From Oenanthe sinensis (lineage: Eukaryota > Streptophyta > Magnoliopsida > Apiales > Apiaceae): DNA of 64,000 nt. Of this stretch, positions 25,125 to 34,777 are shown one piece after another. The translations under genes and the position numbers were made by a program. The stretch lies in the NCBI GenBank assembly GCA_028671895.1, contig CM053810.1, forward strand, positions 34,451,501-34,515,500, read 5' to 3'. The notes beneath the pieces were generated by a model, which saw nothing but the letters and a program-made list of their open reading frames with translations, made no database searches and was not told where the DNA came from. How positions within the stretch are numbered: the first letter of the stretch is position 1; each line of letters begins with the position of its first letter.

Positions 25125-27899
25125 TCAAATCTTGAGCTGTACATCTCTCTTCTTTTCTCTGACTGCTATGGCCCAGAGATTTTGCTTTTCTTGGCTTTCT
25201 TCTTTTTCTGCCTTTGATCTTTCTATGACTAGAGCTTTCAGTTTTTCAGTTTTTGCATGACTTGCCTTGATGTCTTCTTTTAGTTTCTTCATTGCCTCTT
25301 CATAGGCTGGATCAACTTCTTTTTCTTCTGGAAACAGAAAATCTTCATCAAATGCAATCTCTTCCTCAGCTCTGCAGTAGTCAGGAAAGATTGATTCATC
25401 ATGAGCACTGTCATCAATGAATTTCTCTTGATCATAAAACTGTTTTTCTGGTTCTGGATCATACGATTGAAATTGATCTTCAGAATACAGTTTATCTTTC
25501 CCTTTGTCTTGAGTAGAAGCCCCTCCATCTTTAGCTACTTTCTCCTTTGATTTCTCCCCCTTAGTTGAGGGATCCTCTTGAGTTTTAGAGGCTTCAAAAG
25601 ATGTCAACATTTTCTGCATAGTCAGATAGACTTGCTTCATTCCTTCATTCAAATGTGTCATTCCATCATCCAGTTTGCTGAATCTTTGTGTAGAGATCTT
25701 TTCATTTTCAATGATTGTTAATGTCAAGCTTTTCTCAACCTCATCAATCTTTTCATGTAATTTGCTGACTTCTTTCATGTCTTCAGCAATAAGATTCTGT
25801 ACATTTTGGATGTCTTGAGTTTTTAGAAGAATGGAGGTTTTGACATCATCAACATCTTTTCGTACTATTGTCAGCTGCTGTGTTACAGAGGCAGATGTAG
25901 ATTTTTCTTCTGCTTGTGCTTTTACTTTTACCAACTCAGCCTGAACAATTTGCATTTCTTTCTGGAGAGCTTCCATTTTAGATAATAGAACACTGTGTGT
26001 GTGTGCACTCAGCTCACTTGCACTCCTGTTTATCTTACTATCACTCTGTGCATGTGTTTCACTTTGTGTTTGCCTCACATCACTCGTGTTTAGCTCTTCT
26101 CCAGATCCTGAAGCTGTACCTGCATATATAACAATAGCTTTTGAAGAGTCAAATTGCTCTTCTGATGCCTGTGAAGGCGCGTCCTCAACAAGATTAACTT
26201 GAAGTGGCTCCGCTACTGACGTAGCTACTCCGTGAATGGAGTCCCATCTCCCTCTATGGAGTGGTTGCCTCTCAAATCCACCAGTGGATTCGAGACCTTT
26301 TAAAATCACTGGATGTAATATATCCAGGGGGGTCACCACCTTAGACAATGTAGTGTATGGCTCATTAGAGTCTGTGATGCCCCTAAGTACCTTGGAGGGT
26401 AACTGATGCTGCACTGCATCGAAAATGTCATGGTCCACATCATAGGTGGCATCCGACCAGTTTTTATTAACAACATTTTCTTCAACAAATGTGCCCTCAT
26501 GTGTTTGTGAAACTGCAAGCGGAGGTCCTGCTAGTGTGAGAGCTAGCAGTGTGCTTTCCTCACTATCTGAAGCTGTAGCCGAACAGCGAATTAGATCACC
26601 TGGTTGAGCAAGTGTATCTAAAGAACCTTGGATGGCCATGTCAAAATCCATATCCCATTGAGAGGAAAAGGATGAGTCTGCAGTTGTCTCTGGTTGAAAT
26701 TTAGATCTTTTAGATTGTGGAGACAGAGCTGCGGGTTCACTCACATCAGCACCAAGACCCCTAACTAATCTGACAGGTTTCTTCCTTTTTTTGACTTTTA
26801 GCAAAGAAGAGGATGAAGGAGAAACTGTTTGAGGCTCTAATTCAGCTGGGGGCGGAACCTGTGTGTTTTCAGGTTCGTAGCTGATATCCTGGAGTGTAAT
26901 AACACCATCATAGTCCGCCACAGATAAATCTAATAGTGCAGTAGATATTTCTATAGGTATTGAACTAGAAGATTGTGAGTGAGATATTACCTGTTGATCT
27001 TGTGCCACTTGATCGACATGGTGAGCAGCTTCAAGTAGAAGGTGCACAGGATGTTCTAATTGCATAGGCACTTGTTCTTGCTCTTGTTCCTGCACAGGAT
27101 TAGCAATATGATCTAATATCTCAGCCATGTAATCTGTCCTTACCACTTGCACATTTTGAAACTTGGGGTTGTTGTGGAGCCTTGCAAATAGGTGATTCTG
27201 AGAAGTCGAAGATTCTTCTACAGGACCATTCTGAAATAAGGCTTTGTCTTCTTCCACCAACAAGTCATTCATAAACAGCATCAGGAACCTCGGATAGTAG
27301 ACTTGTACATTCTGTTCCCTGCTTTCTGGTTTCCCCATCTTCCTTATAATTTCTTTCAGAAGCAATTTCCCAAAATTTATCCTCCTGTTGTGAGCCACAG
27401 AATACCCAAAGATTTGCAGTAGTGAAGATATATTGTTGAAGTTGTTCTTTGTAGTGGGAGCAAACACTTTGGCTAACGTGTCAAAGAAATAGTCCCACTC
27501 ACTTACCAACTTGGACTTTGTCAGTCTTACCAAATTGATCTCACCCTGATATCTAATAGAATAGAAAAATTCTAGAATTTCTGGTACAGTGGGTGGATCC
27601 ATGAAATTGTCAGTTGGAAAGCCCAAAATCCTGTTCACGTCCTCTTCAGTCACCATATATTCATGATCTCCTATGCTGAAAGAGAATTGAACTCTGTCTG
27701 CAGTACTCCTATTCCTTGCAGTGGAATACAGAGCCCTAAGTGCTAACACTTGCAACGGGGCATCCAGAGTAATTGCAGTTCTGACGAGTGAATGTTCATT
27801 CATAAACACGATCCATGGTCGAAACCTCTCGACTGAACAATTCACCGGATTGAAATATCCTACAAAATTAGTTTTTACTAATTCGCAATAACCAGCCAT
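25125..27899 (-). CDS. ORF3 ('env-like') of element A, N-terminal 924 residues
   Basis: The accessory ORF of SIRE-type elements; its function is unknown. Residues 1-200 resemble the 'putative plant transposon protein' domain found in many plant repeats (RPWIVFMNEHSLVRTAI, DHEYMVTEEDVNRILGFP, AHNRRINFGKLLL). Residues about 200-620 are low-complexity, Ser/Pro/Glu-rich. Residues about 635-765 form a long predicted coiled coil (LSKMEALQKEMQIVQAELVK onward). The tail is acidic, then lysine-rich. No hydrophobic signal peptide, transmembrane helix or furin-type site is visible, so an envelope role is not supported by sequence. The ATG at 27899 is the first in frame and matches the start in element B. 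One TGA ends it early compared with B. Confidence 0.8.
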   Translation of the reverse strand: MAGYCELVKTNFVGYFNPVNCSVERFRPWIVFMNEHSLVRTAITLDAPLQVLALRALYSTARNRSTADRVQFSFSIGDHEYMVTEEDVNRILGFPTDNFMDPPTVPEILEFFYSIRYQGEINLVRLTKSKLVSEWDYFFDTLAKVFAPTTKNNFNNISSLLQIFGYSVAHNRRINFGKLLLKEIIRKMGKPESREQNVQVYYPRFLMLFMNDLLVEEDKALFQNGPVEESSTSQNHLFARLHNNPKFQNVQVVRTDYMAEILDHIANPVQEQEQEQVPMQLEHPVHLLLEAAHHVDQVAQDQQVISHSQSSSSIPIEISTALLDLSVADYDGVITLQDISYEPENTQVPPPAELEPQTVSPSSSSLLKVKKRKKPVRLVRGLGADVSEPAALSPQSKRSKFQPETTADSSFSSQWDMDFDMAIQGSLDTLAQPGDLIRCSATASDSEESTLLALTLAGPPLAVSQTHEGTFVEENVVNKNWSDATYDVDHDIFDAVQHQLPSKVLRGITDSNEPYTTLSKVVTPLDILHPVILKGLESTGGFERQPLHRGRWDSIHGVATSVAEPLQVNLVEDAPSQASEEQFDSSKAIVIYAGTASGSGEELNTSDVRQTQSETHAQSDSKINRSASELSAHTHSVLLSKMEALQKEMQIVQAELVKVKAQAEEKSTSASVTQQLTIVRKDVDDVKTSILLKTQDIQNVQNLIAEDMKEVSKLHEKIDEVEKSLTLTIIENEKISTQRFSKLDDGMTHLNEGMKQVYLTMQKMLTSFEASKTQEDPSTKGEKSKEKVAKDGGASTQDKGKDKLYSEDQFQSYDPEPEKQFYDQEKFIDDSAHDESIFPDYCRAEEEIAFDEDFLFPEEKEVDPAYEEAMKKLKEDIKASHAKTEKLKALVIERSKAEKEESQEKQNLWAIAVREKKRDVQLKI

Positions 27900-28309
27900 T
27901 TTCCTTTAAACTATTACAAATTAATAAAATTACAATGTGCGATTACAAATTAAAATGAACAATTACAATTCAAAATTTGAAAAGTTACACTTGAAAAATT
28001 GAAACCCTAATTTATAATAATCCAAAATCAGCTTTAATCAACAATTCACTACACAACTGGTCCTCTAAACACAAGAAACACTTGCTAGCTTCAATCGAAA
28101 TTTTCTTTTTGATCAAGAACAGGAACAGTCACTTGATTTCTAATGAAAATCGGGCAGAGTTTTGTTTGTTTTAACAGATTTTAACAAACTAGCAAGCAAG
28201 GAGCTTGAAATCAGCAAGTAACAGCAACTGAAATCAGTTGAAAATGATCAAAAATGATCGATTTTTGAGAATGAAAAGGCTGTTCACGAGTTGTAAGTAT
28301 GTAGCAGTG

Positions 28310-28320
28310 TGTGTATATGA
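28310..28320 (-). promoter_or_regulatory. Possible internal promoter (TATA-like) upstream of A ORF3
   Basis: The minus strand reads TCATATACACAC, about 9 bp past the motif array and about 415 nt before the ORF3 ATG. Element B has the matching TTTATATACACAC in the same place. Confidence 0.4.
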
Positions 28321-28326
28321 ATTGCT

Positions 28327-28610
28327 GGGTATGACTTAATTTTAATAGAAAATAAAAACAAATTACTCGGTATGACTTATTAGAGAAGGAATCACTTGAA
28401 TATCTCGGTATGACTTATTAAAAGTCATACCGAGTTTTATTTACATAAAACTGAACATAACAAGCAAAAATGCTCGGTATGACTTATTGTTCTAATCTCT
28501 CGGTATGACTTTTTATTAAAAATGAAAAGTCATGCCGAAATTTATTAGATTAAGTCATACTGAGTCATTTATAAAAATAAGTCATGCTGATTTAAATAAG
28601 TCATACGAAT
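28327..28610 (-). repeat. Motif array in the pol-ORF3 spacer of A
   Basis: About five CGGTATGACTTAT-type copies and five inverted copies (AAGTCATACCG and variants), the same motif as in the LTR U3. One pair at about 28404-28432 forms an almost perfect hairpin. Confidence 0.9.
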
Positions 28611-29092
28611 TTGTAATAATAAAATAGAATAATTACTTATATTAATAATTGTTTCTAAATTCGAAATAAAATAATAAAAATCTTATTCGAATATTAGATA
28701 AATTATTAATTATTCAATAAATATTAACTTATAATAAATATTTACATTATTAATTGTTCTAATTAATTTAAGAATTAAATTAACTCATGTTTGAATTAAT
28801 TTAATAAGTAAATTAATTGGATAACTAATAACATAATCATTTATATTAATGTACAACAATAATTAGAACATTATATATACATTAATTTACATAATTCTTA
28901 TAAATGCTTAATTTAAACAAAATTACTTATGCTTTAATTGAAACAATTATCTTCTAAGAATATTGATTTAATCTTAAGATAATTTTCCAAAAATTCATAA
29001 GCTCTAGGATTTTATTAATTCAAGACTCATAAATTCTTTAAATATTAACATTTAAAATTTATGAGCTTAAATTAATTCCTAGCAAACAAAAA

Positions 29093-32000
29093 TTAGCCAT
29101 TATTTAACATCCCTAATTCACTAACCAGCTTTGAGAAAGTGGATTCATCAAGTGGTTTTGTGAAGATGTCGGCTATCTGATCTTCTGTGGGTATAAAATG
29201 TAACACCACAGTTCCGTTCATGACATGCTCTCTGATAAAGTGATACCTTATGTCAATGTGCTTGGTTCGTGAATGTTGTACAGGATTGTTGGAAATAGCT
29301 ATAGCACTTGTGTTGTCGCAGAAAATTGGAATTTTGTTCAACGCAAGTCCGTAGTCATTTAGCTGATTCCTGATCCACAAGATCTGTGCACAACATTTAC
29401 CTGCCGCAATGTATTCTGCTTCGGCTGTCGAGGTAGAAACTGAATGTTGTTTCTTGCTGTACCAGGAGATCAACCTTCGTCCTAGAAACTGACAGCTTCC
29501 AGAAGTACTTTTCCTGTCCATCCTGCACCCTGCATAATCTGAATCTGTATAGCCTATTAGGTCAAAACCTGTATCCTTAGGGTACCAAATTCCAAGATCT
29601 GGTGTACCCTTTAGATATCTAAAAATCCGTTTAACAGCTATTAGATGAGATTCTCTTGGGTCAGATTGAAACCTTGCACATAAGCAAGTTGCGAACATTA
29701 TATCGGGTCTACTTGCAGTTAGATATAATAATGAGCCTATCATACCTCTGTAGCTTGTGATGTCAACTTTCTTACCAGTTTCATCTTTGTCAAGCTTCGT
29801 GGCTGTTGGCATTGGGGTTTTTGCCGGTGAAGAATCTTCTAGGCTGTATTTTCTGAGAAGATCTCTTACATACTTTGATTGGCAAATAAAAATCCCATCT
29901 TCCTTTTGCTTTACTTGCAATCCAAGGAAGAATGACAGCTCACCCATCATGCTCATCTCATATCTGCTCTGCATTAACTTAGCAAATCTCTTGCACAAGT
30001 TTTCGTTAGTAGAACCAAATATAATATCGTCAACATAAACTTGGACAAATATCATATCTTTATTATGTAATTTGTAAAAGAGAGTTTTATCTATGACACC
30101 TCTAGTGAAACCATTTTCAAGTAAAAACTCAGAGAGAGTGTCATACCATGTCCTCGGTGCTTGCTTGAGTCCATAGAGAGCTTTGAACAGAAAGTACACA
30201 AAATCAGCAAACTCTGGATTTTCAAAGCCAGGGGGCTGTTCCACATATACTTCCTCTTCTAGCTTTCCGTTCAGAAATGCACTCTTCACATCCATTTGGT
30301 AGACTTTAAAATTGGAATGTGCTGCGAATGCCAGAAATATCCTGATGGCTTCAAGTCTTGCAACTGGTGCGTAGGTTTCGTCATAATCAATTCCCTCTTC
30401 CTGGGAGTAACCTTTTGCAACCAGTCTGGCTTTGTTCCTTGTAACAATGCCATCACCGTCTAATTTGTTTCTGTATACCCATTTTGTGCCAATAACAGAT
30501 CTATCTTTAGGCCTGGGTACCAGTGTCCAGACTTCTTGTCTTTCGAACTGATTGAGCTCTTCTTGCATGGCAAGAACCCAATCTGGGTCAATTAGTGCAT
30601 CTTCAATCTTCTTTGGTTCTTCTTGAGATAGAAAAACTGAGAATAAACATTCATTTGAAGTTGCACTTCTGGTTCTTACTCCAACATCTGGATCACCTAT
30701 GATCAATTCAAAAGGATGATCTCTGCTCCATATCCTTTCCCTAGGTAGGTTTGATCTTGATGATTCGCCTCGAAATTCATTGTGATGTTGTGTTGTGCCA
30801 GTTGATCTTTCATCTCCCCCTGAGTTGCTGCCAGGATGACTTGTTGATCCACCACTGGTATTAGTAGAATCTCCAGTGTTGCCATTGTTTCCACCACTAT
30901 TACCTGGATCATTACCATCATTGTAGTCATCATTTCCTGCTGCAACCTCAGGTTCTTCTTCGTCATCAGAATGTGAGTCTGGATAATTATCAAATTTTAA
31001 TGACTCAGAAGAATCTTCAGTTTGGATACTTGGGAGTTTAGTGTCATCAAAAGTTACATTGACACTTTCCTTCACTTGGTGCTGATCAATTATGTAAACC
31101 CTATATGCTCTTCTCGAGTATCCGACAAAAATAGCTTCATGTGCCTTGGCCTCAAATTTGCCAATGCGTTCATCTACATCTTTTAGCACAAAGCATTTGG
31201 CTCCAAATTCATGAAAGTACTTGAGAGTAGGTTTCTTGCCAGCCATTAATTCATAGGGAGTTTTCATATGATCTTTGTTGATCAGAGTTCGATTCTGAGT
31301 ATAACAAGCTGTATTAACTGCTTCAGCCCAGAAGTAGATAGGTAACCTTGATTCACTTAGCATAGTCCTTGCAGCTTCAATCAGGGTTCGATTTTTCCTT
31401 TCTACAACTCCATTTTGTTGTGGAGTTCTTGGTGCTGAGTACTGCCTTGTTATCCCCTTGTCTGAGCAGAAGTTATTCAGAACTTCATTTTTGAATTCTG
31501 TTCCATTATCTGATCTGATTGCTCGGACAGGTAACTTTGAATCTAACTCAATCAGCTTTATATGATCAATCACCAAATGTGGAGTTTCATCTTTAGAATT
31601 CAAGAATAAAACCCATGTATACTTTGTGAAGTCATCCACAATCACTAAGGCGTATTTCTTTCTTGACATAGACAGAATATTTACTGGACCAAATAAATCC
31701 ATGTGTAGGAGTTGAAGTGGTTCAGTGATGTTTGTAGTGTCTGTGCCTCTGTGAGTTGCTTTCCTTGACTTCCCTTTTTGACATGCCTCACACAATCCTT
31801 CTTGTGTAAATTCCATCGGAGGCAGTCCTCTCACCAAATCCCTCTTGACTAGAGAGTTCATTGTTTTGAAATTCAGGTGTGAGAGCTTCTTGTGCCATAG
31901 CCAACTTTCCTCTGTTGAAGCTTTTGAATAAAAACAGTTTGCTTCAGCTCCAGTTCCCGAGTTGAGATCAGCTACGTACAAGTTTCCTTTCCTTACTCCA

Positions 32001-32326
32001 CGCAAGGCTAGTCTGTCTTCTTTAGAATGAGCTATTAAGCACTTCTCCTTGATAAAGTTTACTTTGTAACCTCTATCACAAAATTGACTGACGCTGAGTA
32101 GATTGTGCTTAAGTCCTTCCACCAAAGAGACATTTTCAATGATAACATTTCCTGTATTTAACTTGCCATATCCCGTAGTCATTCCTTTGCTGTTATCTCC
32201 AAAGGTGACGATTGGGCCAGCTCTCTCAACCACGTCTGATAGCAGGGCTCTATCTCTGGTCATATGCCTTGACGATCCGCTGTCCAGGATCCATATAACT
32301 CGGTTTGCCTGTTTAACTCCCTGCAA
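29093..32326 (-). CDS. Pol of element A: protease-integrase-RT-RNase H
   Basis: A full copia-order polyprotein with no stop. Aspartic protease motif LDSGSSRHMT lies at residues 14-23. The integrase zinc region (HLNFKTMNSL ... CEACQKGKSRK) is followed by a core with Asp in MDLFGP (about 208), Asp in RSDNGTEF (about 271) and Glu in VVERKNRT (about 307). The RT has MDVKSAFLNG and the active site YVDDIIFGS (about 765). RNase H has YTDSDYAGC (about 927), STAEAEYIAAG and the ending IADIFTKPLDEST. It contains no ATG before the protease: the nominal first codon is TTG at the splice-like TTGCAG|GG, so pol is probably made as Gag-Pol. It is in the same frame as gag with stops between. It appears capable of function. 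Confidence 0.95.
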   Translation of the reverse strand: MQGVKQANRVIWILDSGSSRHMTRDRALLSDVVERAGPIVTFGDNSKGMTTGYGKLNTGNVIIENVSLVEGLKHNLLSVSQFCDRGYKVNFIKEKCLIAHSKEDRLALRGVRKGNLYVADLNSGTGAEANCFYSKASTEESWLWHKKLSHLNFKTMNSLVKRDLVRGLPPMEFTQEGLCEACQKGKSRKATHRGTDTTNITEPLQLLHMDLFGPVNILSMSRKKYALVIVDDFTKYTWVLFLNSKDETPHLVIDHIKLIELDSKLPVRAIRSDNGTEFKNEVLNNFCSDKGITRQYSAPRTPQQNGVVERKNRTLIEAARTMLSESRLPIYFWAEAVNTACYTQNRTLINKDHMKTPYELMAGKKPTLKYFHEFGAKCFVLKDVDERIGKFEAKAHEAIFVGYSRRAYRVYIIDQHQVKESVNVTFDDTKLPSIQTEDSSESLKFDNYPDSHSDDEEEPEVAAGNDDYNDGNDPGNSGGNNGNTGDSTNTSGGSTSHPGSNSGGDERSTGTTQHHNEFRGESSRSNLPRERIWSRDHPFELIIGDPDVGVRTRSATSNECLFSVFLSQEEPKKIEDALIDPDWVLAMQEELNQFERQEVWTLVPRPKDRSVIGTKWVYRNKLDGDGIVTRNKARLVAKGYSQEEGIDYDETYAPVARLEAIRIFLAFAAHSNFKVYQMDVKSAFLNGKLEEEVYVEQPPGFENPEFADFVYFLFKALYGLKQAPRTWYDTLSEFLLENGFTRGVIDKTLFYKLHNKDMIFVQVYVDDIIFGSTNENLCKRFAKLMQSRYEMSMMGELSFFLGLQVKQKEDGIFICQSKYVRDLLRKYSLEDSSPAKTPMPTATKLDKDETGKKVDITSYRGMIGSLLYLTASRPDIMFATCLCARFQSDPRESHLIAVKRIFRYLKGTPDLGIWYPKDTGFDLIGYTDSDYAGCRMDRKSTSGSCQFLGRRLISWYSKKQHSVSTSTAEAEYIAAGKCCAQILWIRNQLNDYGLALNKIPIFCDNTSAIAISNNPVQHSRTKHIDIRYHFIREHVMNGTVVLHFIPTEDQIADIFTKPLDESTFSKLVSELGMLNNG

Positions 32327-32458
32327 TTATCAAACGGATTAATTCGTCTTCGGAGCCCAAAATTGATTGGGCCCGGCATATTTAAAGAATTGACCTTTGT
32401 CTGCTTTGACAACAGATCCTTTTCGAACAACATCATTTTCTTCCTTGACTGTTCCTAC
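32321..32458 (-). other. Candidate alternatively spliced mini-intron at the gag-pol junction of A
   Basis: Donor AAG|GTAGGA at 32459/32458, acceptor ATAATTGCAG|GG at 32321/32320, length 138 nt. Both sites are phase 0. Removal deletes the last 39 gag codons with the stop, and joins YRK to GVKQANR in frame. Confidence 0.5.
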
Positions 32459-34777
32459 CTTCCTATAAACAGTCTTAACAACTTTCTGTTTAGACTTAGG
32501 AATATATGATTCCTTCTTCTCAGGTGAAGGAGTCGCAGTCTTGGATTTAGCAAATTTACTATTGATGTGCTGTCTAGGTGTCATGTTATCTTTCTTAGCT
32601 ATCTTGCGTTTGAAGTAAGAAGTCATAGCATTAAAGGCACATAACATGCAATTCATTATACCACAAGGTTTATGGAAAGCATCAATAGTAGGCATGTTAT
32701 TCAATACAGTAGGAGGGTTAACAGATTCTACTTCAATTTTCTCAGCAGATTTGAAGTTTTCAGTAGAATGTAATTTATTGTTACTGTTCCTACTGTTCAC
32801 AAATATGTTTGGTCTGTTCATTTTATTCTTTAAGTCTTTTACACCTACACCAGGTCTGGGGGAATCAGACGTTCCCACATCTTTCACTGGTGTCTCCGGT
32901 GCACCTTTTTCTTTATGGACATTTACTCCTTTTATGTCCTTAACCTGTTCTCCTCTCTTCTTCTCTTCCTCAAGATCTTCCAACTGCATTTCATATGCAA
33001 TTAGAACAGAGCTCTCAAGGATGGGTTCAGCTATCGGTGTTATGAAGAGAGGTTTCGGTGTGTCTTTAACAACATGTGGGATACCCCTTTCTACAGCACT
33101 TTTTCTAAAGGGGGTTATGTTGCTTGGCTTTCCTACAGATTTGTTATACTCGAAGCCTATTCCAACTTTACGACTTATTTCTTGTTGGTCAACTAGGTTC
33201 TTAACAATATATGAGGAATTCTTATAAGCAAGACACTTCTTCTTTTCTTCTTCTATCTGGTTTCTGAGATTAGTTTCTACTACAACATGACAACTGACTT
33301 TGCTGACTTGAACAGCTAAGTCTTCAGTCAACTTAATAGTCAACTTGTCATGATTTCTTTTTAACTGTTTAAAAACTTCAGTCTCATCAATTAACTCTTT
33401 GACTTTGAGTCTGAGTTTCTTAACTTTATCTCTTTCACCATCTAGTTCTTTACCTAGCAAAGCAAACATCTTAGGACACGAAGGATTTACCTCTATTCCT
33501 CTGTCACTGGTGGGAGACAGTGATCCCTCTGATGAAGCCATAAGAGCAAGATTTCCCAGCTCTTCCTCATCATCGTTATCTGAGTCATCCCAGCTTTTGC
33601 CTGCTGCTAGATAGGACTTTCCTTGATGCTTTTTCACTAGCGCATCATACTTCTCCTTGAGCTCTTCATAAGACTCTCTCTTCTTCCCTTGCTTAGGCTT
33701 CTTGCACTCAGTTGCAAAGTGGCCTAGCTCATTACAGTTGAAGCAACGAAACTTGCTTCTATCAACTAAGCCGGTCTTGTAGCCGCTTTTTGATACTGCT
33801 GTCGAAGAACCTCCTCTTTGGAATCTTCCAAAATTAGGCTTACTTCTGAATGAGGAGTTTCTTCGGAATCTCATGTTGCCAAACTTCCTGGCAACCATAG
33901 CTAGAGATTCATCTTCTAGCTGATCTAGTTCTTCCAGTGAGTAGAAATCACCATCTTCTTGTTTGTCAGCAGTATGTCCAAGTTCTGGAACCACATACTC
34001 TGTTGAACTGTTAGAAGGTGCAACAGCCTTCACTTCTTCTTTCTCTGGTGCTTCTACCATTAATGCCTTGGAGGAACTCAGTACCTTACCTCTTCCATAC
34101 ATTTCTCTGGTTTGGATCTGTTCCAGCTCATAAGTTTTTAAAACTCCGTAGAGTCTTTCTAGGGTTACTTCTTTCATGTCCCTAGATTCCCGGATGGCTG
34201 CAATCCTGTGCTCCAGATGCTCTGGTAAGGTCAACAAAAACTTCCTGTTCACCTCTTGGTTCTGATAAAACTTTCCATTCATGTTTAGCTCGTTTATCAA
34301 TTTGTTTAGTCTCTGAAACACCTCAGAGATACCCTCACCAGGGTTGGATCTAAACTGTTCATATTGGGTGGTCAGGATCTCCAGTCTATTCTCCTTAACT
34401 TCTTCAGTTCCCTCATTGATAATTTCAATTGTTTCCCAGATTTGTTTTGCATTCTTGCAATTGACTACTTGGTTGTACATGATGTAGTCTAGGGATTCAA
34501 TTAATATGAGCTTCAGATTATTATCAAGGGACACAGCTTCTGTTTCCTCATCTGTATAGTCTGCCGGACTTTTCGGAAACTGTCTGTGGGGAATTACGAC
34601 CCCATCTACTGTATGTTCGAGAACAACTGATATAGGGAGCTCAACACCTTTAGCCATAATCAATGCATACTTAGGATTTGCAATCCCGATAAACAGTAGC
34701 ATTTTTTGTTTCCACAAGTTGTAGTGTTCTCTGTCGAACTGTGGAATCTTGATGCTTGTAACTTTCTGGGTACTCAT
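32339..34777 (-). CDS. Gag of element A
   Basis: An 812-residue capsid/nucleocapsid protein. It starts MSTQKVTSIKIPQFDREHYN, the usual N-terminal core of copia gag, with LEHRIAAIRESRDMKEVTL near residue 190. One zinc knuckle CFNCNELGHFATEC (C-x2-C-x4-H-x4-C) lies at about 342-355 and is followed by a coiled-coil-rich, lysine-rich extension. Near the C-terminus is a Cys motif CGIMNCMLCAF that recurs in element B. It ends GPNQFWAPKTN, also conserved with B (GPKHHWVPKNA). The extension makes it far longer than typical copia gag, as is usual for SIRE-type elements. The frame is intact. The ATG is preceded by a 200-bp AT-rich leader and the PBS. Confidence 0.95.
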   Translation of the reverse strand: MSTQKVTSIKIPQFDREHYNLWKQKMLLFIGIANPKYALIMAKGVELPISVVLEHTVDGVVIPHRQFPKSPADYTDEETEAVSLDNNLKLILIESLDYIMYNQVVNCKNAKQIWETIEIINEGTEEVKENRLEILTTQYEQFRSNPGEGISEVFQRLNKLINELNMNGKFYQNQEVNRKFLLTLPEHLEHRIAAIRESRDMKEVTLERLYGVLKTYELEQIQTREMYGRGKVLSSSKALMVEAPEKEEVKAVAPSNSSTEYVVPELGHTADKQEDGDFYSLEELDQLEDESLAMVARKFGNMRFRRNSSFRSKPNFGRFQRGGSSTAVSKSGYKTGLVDRSKFRCFNCNELGHFATECKKPKQGKKRESYEELKEKYDALVKKHQGKSYLAAGKSWDDSDNDDEEELGNLALMASSEGSLSPTSDRGIEVNPSCPKMFALLGKELDGERDKVKKLRLKVKELIDETEVFKQLKRNHDKLTIKLTEDLAVQVSKVSCHVVVETNLRNQIEEEKKKCLAYKNSSYIVKNLVDQQEISRKVGIGFEYNKSVGKPSNITPFRKSAVERGIPHVVKDTPKPLFITPIAEPILESSVLIAYEMQLEDLEEEKKRGEQVKDIKGVNVHKEKGAPETPVKDVGTSDSPRPGVGVKDLKNKMNRPNIFVNSRNSNNKLHSTENFKSAEKIEVESVNPPTVLNNMPTIDAFHKPCGIMNCMLCAFNAMTSYFKRKIAKKDNMTPRQHINSKFAKSKTATPSPEKKESYIPKSKQKVVKTVYRKVGTVKEENDVVRKGSVVKADKGQFFKYAGPNQFWAPKTN

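Larger units (their letters stand above)
27900..29092 (-). other. Pol-ORF3 spacer of element A
   Basis: 1.19 kb without a coding frame. On the element strand it has AT-rich sequence (29092-28620), the amplified motif array (28610-28327), a TATA-like CATATACACAC, then about 400 nt of leader-like sequence with a pyrimidine-rich possible splice acceptor (TTTGTTTTAACAG) before the ORF3 ATG. Confidence 0.7.

Noticed and set aside
28327..28610. Short spaced repeats resembling a CRISPR array
   Set aside because: Eukaryotic plant DNA, irregular spacing, mixed orientation and the same motif in the LTRs; these are retroelement promoter-type repeats.
29093..32326. TTG at 32326 as a real pol start codon
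   Set aside because: TTG starts are not expected here; it coincides with the splice-like TTGCAG|GG, so pol is more likely expressed as Gag-Pol.
32646..33227. 193-codon plus-strand open frame
   Set aside because: It lies opposite the intact gag of element A and has no recognisable domain.
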